From NCBI GenBank assembly GCA_914767715.1, contig OU612065.1:27466001-27530000 (forward strand): a DNA stretch of 64,000 bases, in the 5' to 3' direction. Positions 46,247 to 64,000 of this stretch are shown here, one piece after another. Each line of letters starts with the position of its first letter. Positions within the stretch are counted from its first letter, which is position 1. The DNA is from Membranipora membranacea. Its lineage: Eukaryota; Bryozoa; Gymnolaemata; Cheilostomatida; Membraniporidae. The notes beneath the pieces are model-generated. The model was not told where the DNA came from and ran no database searches. It saw nothing but the letters and a program-made list of their open reading frames with translations. Made by a program: the position numbers and the translations under genes.

Positions 46247-48480
46247 TTAAAGTGGTCTCGTGAAGAGGAAGTCACTGAACTGTTGACCTTCCACACCGCC
46301 ACCATTGCTGGTGACATTTGTAAACTTATTGTTCACAACTCTTTCGAGAACTTGTATGGAATTTAACTTGCAGAAGCCGTTGATTGGAAATCTTATGACA
46401 TAGTCACTGTCTATAGCCCAGCCTGAATTACGTTTATCCACTAATGCGGAGGATAATTCTGGGAATAATTCTTCTATAGTGGCTTTGCGTGCACTTAAGC
46501 TAATACGTTCACCCATGTCTGGGCACATACTGATTGTCAAACATTCTTTTTCCGGTTCACTGTCATTCCTTTGTTTGTGCTCCAGCAGCGATTCAACGAG
46601 TTCATCGATTTCATAATACTTGGCTTCCTCCAGAAGAATGTTCATTTCATCATAATTTGTTGGAAGAGTAACTTTGCCATTTCTCAAGAATTGAAGTATA
46701 TACCTAAACGATGGACCATCTCGATCTATGAAGTAATGTTGTTTCATCGTGTCAAGTATGATGGGAATTTCTCCTGAGAACAATTTAGCCAGCCTTGAAT
46801 CTGGGTACCTATAAAATATGCGAAGAGTATTCAATCAATAACATGCACACATAGCCCCAAGTCAACCCACCAGTGCACAATCTATTGGCTTAATCATAGC
46901 CAAAATTAACCAAGCATTGAAAGGAAGTTATTTTCCCCAAGGCTAATTGCTGTGCCTTTCAATGCACCGATATGAGCGATTTAACACCAATTCTTGAAAA
47001 ACAGGTGCCTTAGGCAGTGGTTTTCAAGGGCTGATCTGATGTAAAAGTTTAACATTCACAGCGATGGTATTAATGGTGGCCTTGAGCATTAACTGCCTGG
47101 CAGACATAGTCAACAACTTGAACTGTTTTAGTCTGCCTGCCAGCAATCAGTGTAATTCATACAATCACTCTATATACCCATGTCAGCGACGTCGAGTAAT
47201 AGGCTGCTGCCTGAGGCAGCATACTGAACTTAGATTAAAGATTTCCTCCCCATAGATTGTAAAAACACATCCTATCGGAACCAGCCATTACACAGCCTCT
47301 GGGTATTTCTTAATGTTATTCTAAAATGTAATTTGTCGACTTATGTTGATACGCATTTAAAAACAGTCTCCCAAAGCTGACAACTGAATGGTCACATAAT
47401 ATACAAGTATCATTAGCTGATGCGATTATTTACAGTGACACAAATTGCCTTACTTTGTCAGGTTCTCTAGCGACGATGTATATATTGTTCCTCCTATGTC
47501 AATGTGTACGGGCGCTGTCAGTTTTGTCGGCACTGCTGCCTTAGGTACGCCCGACATGACCGGATATGTGGGCTGCGTCGTCTCCGGAGTGTATGACCTC
47601 CTTGTTGCCGTTGCTGATGCTACTCCATTCTCCCTAAAGCAGCATATAAAACCATTGTTATTTTCGGCACAAAATTGTCCTACATATGCAGTGTTACATG
47701 TCCAACAAGTACACGGATGTCTGCCAATGGTCAAAGCCAGAAACTCCATTTCAGTGCATTTCCTGATAGTAATAGACGATGGCTTGTAAACAAAAGTCCC
47801 CAGGGATTTTATATTCACTCACACATTTTATTACAATGGTCTGCAAACTGCCAGTTTGTATAATGGTTTGTATGGAAACTGTAGCAATCTTTTTATTTGT
47901 GGGTCCTATCAGATTTGATAAACTGGAGACAAATACTCATAATAATTTGTTGTTGTCATGTATTCAGACATAATAATGATAGAGGTATCCTGCTTTTCCT
48001 CAAAGAATCATACACTTATTCATAAATAATTATTATATGTGAAAACTTAAGCCTATAATTATTTTACGCTGCAACTGTTGTTGTTTCTCACTTGAAACTA
48101 AGGTCCTGTTTCATTTTCAGCACTTTCCGTAAGCTTTCAAGAATATGACTCATTTTTTGAGAGACGGAAATCAAGTACACTAAATGTAAACATCAGCTAT
48201 AAAATATTATATCAACAAAAACAAGTGATATAAAATTCCTGCCTTTTAGCTGTAATTCAGGCAACACAAATAATATTTTCGTAAGAAAACTTATACAATA
48301 TGATCTTTTCTTCCCTTACCGTTTAATCTGCTTGGCTGGAGGTGGGGATAGGTCTCGACTACACACCGCCCCCGCTGACAATTCTCTCTCTCGTTCTGAA
48401 GCGGCTGCCGCTAATTCCATATCACGCATAACTCTGTGCTGTCTCTGAAGAAACAGAGTGTTTATCACCGCATCAACCAT
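46247..48480 (-). CDS. BTB/T1-domain protein of the KCTD1/KCTD15 type, complete
   Basis: In vertebrates KCTD1 and KCTD15 form BTB pentamers and repress AP-2 transcription factors. Three coding exons, 48480-48320, 47633-47454 and 46808-46247, join in phase to 300 residues (human KCTD15 has 283). Residues 1-93 are Ala/Ser/Glu-rich and probably disordered. The BTB domain covers about 94-195: APVHIDIGGTIYTSSLENLT, YPDSRLAKLF, MKQHYFIDRDG, FRYILQFLR and EEAKYYEIDELV. The C-terminal domain contains MCPDMGERISLSARKA and RNSGWAIDSDYVIRFPINGF, as in KCTD1/15. I give no symbol because the split between KCTD1 and KCTD15 is vertebrate-specific. Confidence 0.93.
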
Positions 48481-51066
48481 TTGACTGCCTTATGTTAATA
48501 TGTGAAATGTGTAATATTGCTATATAGTGCGCTACGTTCCCTGGTGTATGCGTATGCTTTCAACATGAATCCGCTTTAACAATGTCTCACAGAATATACC
48601 CATAGCCTGTATATAAAGGTAAATAAAGTTAGCCTCATTGATGTTGGGCTATGTACATGTCAAGGTGGGTGGGTTTGGAAGGTGCTCATTATTGCTTAAA
48701 CTTTGTAGTGGAATTCACAGGCTTCATAGCCTGAGGGCTTTTCAATGATTGGTTCACTCTGATGGGAATGTCATGAGTTGAGCTTAGATTGTTTTTGCCT
48801 CAGGCAAGAATTCAAGTTGGGTAACACGATATGGAGAATGCTTTTGACGCATTGTCTGACACAGTTCACTGGTTGAAATCATCTTTTAAAATTTGAACAG
48901 CTTATGTTTGAGGGCTACTACCATCTTACGATATTAACCCTCGTTGTTCTCTGATAATGTTATACTTTCATGACCAATTTGTTGACTCAACAGTGACTCC
49001 AGATATTAATTTTTTAGGGTGGATACGATTTTCTCTTCCCACATGGTTCAAACTGTGGCGCATTCTTCTCCAGATTGGACATAAACGGAAAGTGTTGAGC
49101 GGGAAATTCCATAAATACTTGCATATTCCATAAACCTGTGGACAGTATAGCCACCTGTTTCTCACATTTTGTCTTACATTCATAACCCTATCACTTAGCA
49201 TCAGTTACAAAATTGATCTGCCATAAAACAGTTTCTATTTATCTTATTTACCATGTGTCGGAAAGTGGAATATTTATTCAGGAGTAGCCACATAAAAACA
49301 TTTTCAATAGGTTTTTTTTCCTATTGCAGTAGGCCTACATTGAAAAAAATAAATACCAGCAAGATGATTTTTTGACAATTCAACTTTCAGTCTGTTGCTC
49401 GCGGCGAACAAATTCTGTAGTTTTTGAAATAGCCAGAGAAAATTATAAGCAACAAGCAGCATATCACTGCATATTGTGAACTCAAGAGCAGGTGGCTTTG
49501 CACAGACAATCTTAAGAGCCGTACTTGCTGAAACACTCAGATACAAACTAAAACTTCCTTTTCAAGTTGCCTTGTCTAAATTATGCCATATGAAGCTCGC
49601 TAAAATAAACAGTGTATTATGATATGGAATTCTAAAACCTCTCTCAAGCATCAGCGGAGACCTTGTGAAATAATAAGCCAATTTCATAGCCTCGGGGCAT
49701 CTATACAACTTATGAAGTATTTTGAAACTGATAAAGTATGGTGCCAGTTGGTCTCTCTATCTTCAAAACAGTGGCCCCCGGGCTGTCAGATAAAAATATG
49801 GCAGATAATATTGTCTCTTCACTGATCAGGTTTTTACTATATACGTACCTGCTTCTATGGTTAACTCATATTATTTTGATGGGCTCTGCTAAGGGTTCAG
49901 GTTTCTTATTGCCTTTGATCATCTGTCAACCGAAAACTGCTGGCAGCTGCTATCATTATAAAGTTGTGTTCGATATTTTTGACCTAGATATTCCACAAAA
50001 ATGTCCATTTGGTGCCAGAACTATTGGCAGGGAGGCTTCCGTCATCGGAATTCCTTTCCCAAACGGATGTCAATATATGGTTTCCTGAAAATTATTTTTT
50101 ATATTATAACAGTTAGCCGATAGGTGAACATGGCTGCAGGGGATCATCTACTCAGTCAAATAGAGGAAAGCTGAACTCCACTTTCTCAATTTCATAACGG
50201 CTTTGCATGATGAAGAGGGCCTACTCTTTGAAGCTTCTAATAAGAGAGAGCAATTCTGATTTGTTTAGCCTGAAAGCTGCCAATTGAGGACCGAAATTAC
50301 AGGCTACATTTTCTTGCAATGATTGATATTACACAGTACAAAGGCTGCGTCATTATGTAAGGTGGCAAGCTGTAGGAAGAGTAGAGATGGAAACAAGTGC
50401 TGTTTATCCGTTCGGAAATAATCTTGAAGCACTCTTTATGATTACAGGCCACCAGCGACTGATCTATTCCCCAATGTTGACAATCCTCAGCAGTGTCCTC
50501 CAGCTAAATAAAACTATCAGCGCAATGAGACAAGGGGATATTATTACTAATAAAATTATCATTTTCACGGCTAGCCACACTGGTCATAACAATAAACGCA
50601 TTACTGTAATCAATCCATTAAAACCCAAACAAATAAAGTTAGTAGAGTAATTAGACAAAATTGGCTGCATTTTCCATAAATTAAGCCGAACAAATTATAG
50701 GAAAGGTTAATATCACAATTACTCTTAGGCCATGAAAAAAATAAAACAGCAGGCACCTCTCATCATTGAGAGAGAGTGAATAAAAAACCTGCTGTTGTAT
50801 GTGCGCTCAGGATGGCACCAAGAAGTTACTTGATGGCAAGCAGACAGCTAAAAACTACACCAATTTTTGAATTCCGTGGCCAAAAATAAATGCGATGACT
50901 ATGCTAGCTAGCATACAACACATAACTCTAGTCTACCAATAAAACAGAACAAAGTTAGAACTTTTTCTATGTTATTTCACCAATAATTGATAGCTACTAT
51001 TGAAAAAAAAACAATGTTATAGAACCATAATATGAAAAGACTGGCGAATTAATGTACTTATATCGT
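48481..51066. other. Intergenic region between KCTD and TPI genes
   Basis: 2.6 kb with no recognised gene. A plus-strand frame at 49738-50088 (116 codons) has no domain, no biased composition and no splice support. The part nearest 51066 is presumably the TPI 3' UTR, and the part nearest 48481 the KCTD promoter. Confidence 0.5.
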
Positions 51067-60863
<9,797 letters not shown>

Positions 60864-61539
60864 CTTTCAGAATCAACTAAACTGCTAATCAAAAAAAGAA
60901 AACTTGAGTACATGCAAATCAGCACCGGTACAAAAAGTGTATGACCTTAACCGTGACCTTTGAGAAATGAGAAAACTTGAAAACACTCATTTCCTTTACA
61001 CCTAAAATCCAAACTGCATTATGGAATCGGTTTTATAAAACTTATTTTAGAGCTGTACACATATGGGATTATGGGCTAATTATTGAGCAGACAAATAATA
61101 TTTGATACCTTCCCTAGAAAAGTTCTTCCCTTTCCCTTTCAACAGGAATAAGTGAGTACATGACATGACATATCGTTTGTAATCCAGGAGAGCATATTGA
61201 TCAAGCATGATGATTTGAGCAATGAGTCACAGTAATCCTCCTCAAGTCAATCAAAGAAAAATGTCAAAAGCAAACTGAACAGTTGCCAGAGCCCTGTTTG
61301 GAGTAGACCTGTGCTCAGATGACAGGAACTATTGGTCACAACATATTCATCCCTCATCTCTCAGCTCAGGGACCGGTTTCAATTAGAACAGTCATTAGCA
61401 GGTCTCCCTATTTCTCCCTAGATTCAGACATGAGGCTACTATTATGATCACATATCACTACTATCTAACTAATGCAATTTATGCCTTGGATGGAGATGGT
61501 GCAAAATGAGACATCAAATCCTAACCGGGTGCCCAACCT

Positions 61540-62310
61540 TGGAGGATTTGAATCCTGAGTTTTGCCAATACAGTGTCGCGTAGGCGCAAAACACTGATAC
61601 ATGAACAGACTAGGATTTTGGGACTTTGCTGGCCTTCCCAACAAAGTCCGGCCGAAGAAACCTAGCTAGAGAGCAATTTAGGGCTCTACAGATGAATTCC
61701 ATCGGTTTTAAGGTCAAAATTTTCAGTTTACATATATAAGCAGCTAGACAGGGCTCTCAACCACACCGATTTAGCCCGAGTTACTCAGGCAACTCAGGGG
61801 ATTTTAGAATATAAGGTAAGAACTCAGATTTTGCCTCATATTCATCGAAGTTGGGGAATTCCTCTCGGTGTGGCCTAGTTGTATGATTAACAAGAAACAA
61901 GTTTATGTTGTGATATATGAAATACATTAACCAGGATGAATTTTAGAACAGTGGTTCTTTATAAATGATCAGCTAACAACTCTAAAAAACCAGTATCATC
62001 CATATGCGGAGGCCTAAATTGCTCTCTAGGCTTTGGCGGCCGGACCCATTGAGGAGGCTAACAGAGCTCTAAAACTGTAAGCTGCTTGTGTACAGGGCGT
62101 TTCACACCTTTGTAATGCCACTTGCAACACGGTATCGGCAAAACTCAGGTTTTGAATCCTTCCAGGTTGAGAGCCCTGCAGCTAGATTGTCAATAAAAAT
62201 TAAAAAAATCAACTGTATATTCTGGAATTGAGGGGAAATCTGAGTTTTTAGCTCATATTCTGAAATCCCCTGAGTTGAACCAATAAATCTGAGTAGTTTA
62301 CCTTAACTCC
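61540..62310. repeat. Rearranged inverted repeat cluster
   Basis: Blocks on the plus strand recur as reverse complements further right. GGATTTGAATCCTGAGTTTTGCC at about 61553-61575 matches about 62138-62160. CCGGCCG followed by TAGAGAGCAATTTAGG at about 61647-61683 matches about 62010-62046. AGCTAGACAGGGCTCTCAACC (about 61742) matches 62163-62186. ACTCAGGGGATTTTAGAATAT (about 61793) matches 62255-62276. The block order differs between the two sides. Confidence 0.6.
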
Positions 62311-63881
62311 AGCCTGTATTGACAAGCTACAGATAAGTTAACCCCACCAACAAAGTTTGGCTTACTACAACCCAAGATAAATAATAATAATGGGCTAATT
62401 TTGTGTTAATGGAATCGAAAGGGCGGAACCTTTTTTTCCTAGATTTATCCAAACAAATGATTGCACTAATAATAAATACAGTTCTGAAGGAGTTGGCATG
62501 TTTGTTGATATACTTCTTCGCTTCACATCCAGTTTTTGATTGAAAATATATATAAGTAGGCCTATATCATTTTGGTCCCTGCTTCTTGTCACCAATCCCT
62601 CCCCCCCCCCCTGTGCTCTCTGTGACCAGTCTCTACTTTTTTGTGACCAACCCCCCTCGTCTGTGCAATGTTACTACTAGCTTGAATATCCTCATTGATT
62701 CTTCGATCTATTTTTTGTACTCATTCATCGTTCATCTTTAATCTCTCCACTACAAGTGCAGAGGGGGCTATCCTGTTGTTGCCCCTCCGCCTCGTGGCCA
62801 AAGAAAGGCTCATTCTGCATGACTCCTCAAGTACCCAGTGCTGTGTTATTTATTTGCGGTCAATATCAAAGATGGTGATAAATTTGGCTTCATTGGTACC
62901 ATATGTCGATAATCGGGTGATAAAAGAACCCCAAAGTGGTTTTTGATAGTATAAATTATTTGTTTGTGATGTGTTGAATTGCTATAATTTCCCACTTTCA
63001 GTGCCAGACACAATTCATTTGATGTGGCATTTTCATGATTGATTACACATCACTACCAATTGGATGGTGGCTCTTCCCTCCTCCCTACCAACAAAACATT
63101 ACAAGACAGGCTATACCGCTAGATGATCATAGACTTACAAATGTAATCAAATTCTTTGCATAGTATTAACTTTCTCATCATAGAGAGATATGCTATGTCT
63201 TTCCTACATAATCCAAAGAAAGAACTAATTCATAATGTGATAAGAGCATAGTATTGAACAGTACTTCAACTGTAATAATATAATTATATATTGGAATGAG
63301 AGACATACCATGGCTCGAACAGAGCGATTTGATTGCTTGAAAGACCTGATTGTTTTTTTGTGTGTGAAATCTGGGAAGTGAGTCTTTTAGAAATGTGCCA
63401 TTTATCTAAGTTTCCTGTTTTAGTATGTGTTTATCAATCAGCAATCCCGGTTTTTAGGAAGAAGTCAAAAAATACTCTTTGAACAGTTATCCATGGTACT
63501 CAAATTAGTGCACCCCTTTACATGGTAGGGTGGGCGAGCTAGGGTAGAGTTTCCATGTCAAAACAGCATGTAACTCTGTTCACCGTGCATGTCTCTATAT
63601 TCCCATGAACTCATCGTATTCGCACGAATCCAAAATTGAGTATATAAATGGTTCTTAGACGGATGAAATAATGAACCCTACATTGAAATGGGAAGGCAAA
63701 ACTCATCATCTTTCTTATAGCAGGTCACCACATGCGCTTGTGTGCTGTTTCAATATAGTTCCTTAGCAGCAAATCAGAGCTGGTTGAAGAAAACTGACAG
63801 CCTCTTTAAATCCCTTTCATTCGTAAGAACATCTGAGTAAGTAAGTTTGCAAAATGAGACTCGTGCTAAAATTGTTAACTG

Positions 63882-63949
63882 TTGCTTCTATTTATCGACA
63901 GGGAGAAACATATTTATTATATTTCTCCCTATCGATAAAGCAGAAGCAA
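63882..63949. repeat. Imperfect hairpin, 27/28-bp arms
   Basis: Left arm 63882-63908 (TTGCTTCTATTTATCG to GGGAGAAA) and right arm 63922-63949 (TTTCTCCCTATCGATAAA to GAAGCAA) pair with a few mismatches around a 13-base AT loop. The 9-mer TAACTGTTG occurs on both sides (63876-63884 and 63960-63968). Confidence 0.6.
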
Positions 63950-64000
63950 TATTCTGCAATAACTGTTGGTTGTCAAGCTGTCCCATACTTCCTGCGTACA

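Larger units (their letters stand above)
60864..64000. other. Right-hand noncoding region upstream of TPI
   Basis: I see no gene. The TPI promoter or a 5' UTR exon is expected near 60900-61200. The region holds a set of internally repeated and inverted blocks (61540-62310), a C-run at 62601-62612 and a hairpin at 63882-63949. Confidence 0.5.

Noticed and set aside
49738-50088. 116-codon plus-strand frame
   Set aside because: No recognisable domain, unremarkable composition, no splice context and no conserved motif.

Overview
This window is nuclear DNA of an invertebrate animal. The genes are split by many GT-AG introns, the noncoding DNA is AT-rich, and it carries tRNA-derived SINEs and miniature inverted-repeat elements. 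I cannot name the phylum. The protein sequences rule out bacteria and look animal, but not vertebrate. Introns and exons were assigned by hand from splice sites, reading phase and known family sequences.

Layout, left to right. A secreted animal haem peroxidase runs on the minus strand (5648 to 6) and leaves the window at its left edge just after the proximal histidine. A 3.8 kb repeat-bearing gap follows. An uncharacterised single-exon 333-residue gene lies on the plus strand (9455-10456) and converges on POLR2E/RPB5 (minus, 14320-10992, complete at 210 aa). A possible short terminal exon of an unknown plus-strand gene sits at 15329-15443. A Golgi-type carbohydrate sulfotransferase (minus, 19762-17783, 344 aa) and a TM2D1 orthologue (plus, about 21410-26797) follow. 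Next come UBE2M/UBC12 (minus, 30772-28418, 183 aa) and TAF4 (minus, 37187-31679, 668 aa in 12 coding exons). TAF4 is divergent from LSM14 (plus, 38489-45392, 485 aa). LSM14 converges on a KCTD1/15-type BTB gene (minus, 48480-46247, 300 aa), leaving only about 130 bp between the LSM14 poly(A) signal and the KCTD stop. The last gene is triosephosphate isomerase (minus, 60863-51067, 248 aa in 7 exons). The final 3 kb holds only repeats.

The genes do not form a pathway. They are mostly unrelated housekeeping genes: transcription (RPB5, TAF4), neddylation (UBE2M), mRNA control (LSM14) and glycolysis (TPI). Secretory-route genes lie between them: the peroxidase, the sulfotransferase and TM2D1.

The most unusual content is noncoding. 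Tiny palindromic elements begin TAGCCTG, and three of them (35, 38 and 50 bp) sit between 9-bp direct repeats. A larger 457-bp element has the same end sequence and the same 9-bp duplication. A 126-bp element with a perfect 57-bp stem and 8-bp target duplication lies about 90 bp upstream of the TAF4 start codon. A full-length SINE with a 14-bp target duplication and a (GAT)n tail lies in a TPI intron. TPI also has a GC-AG intron, and the peroxidase lacks the glutamate that makes the second covalent haem link in mammalian enzymes.
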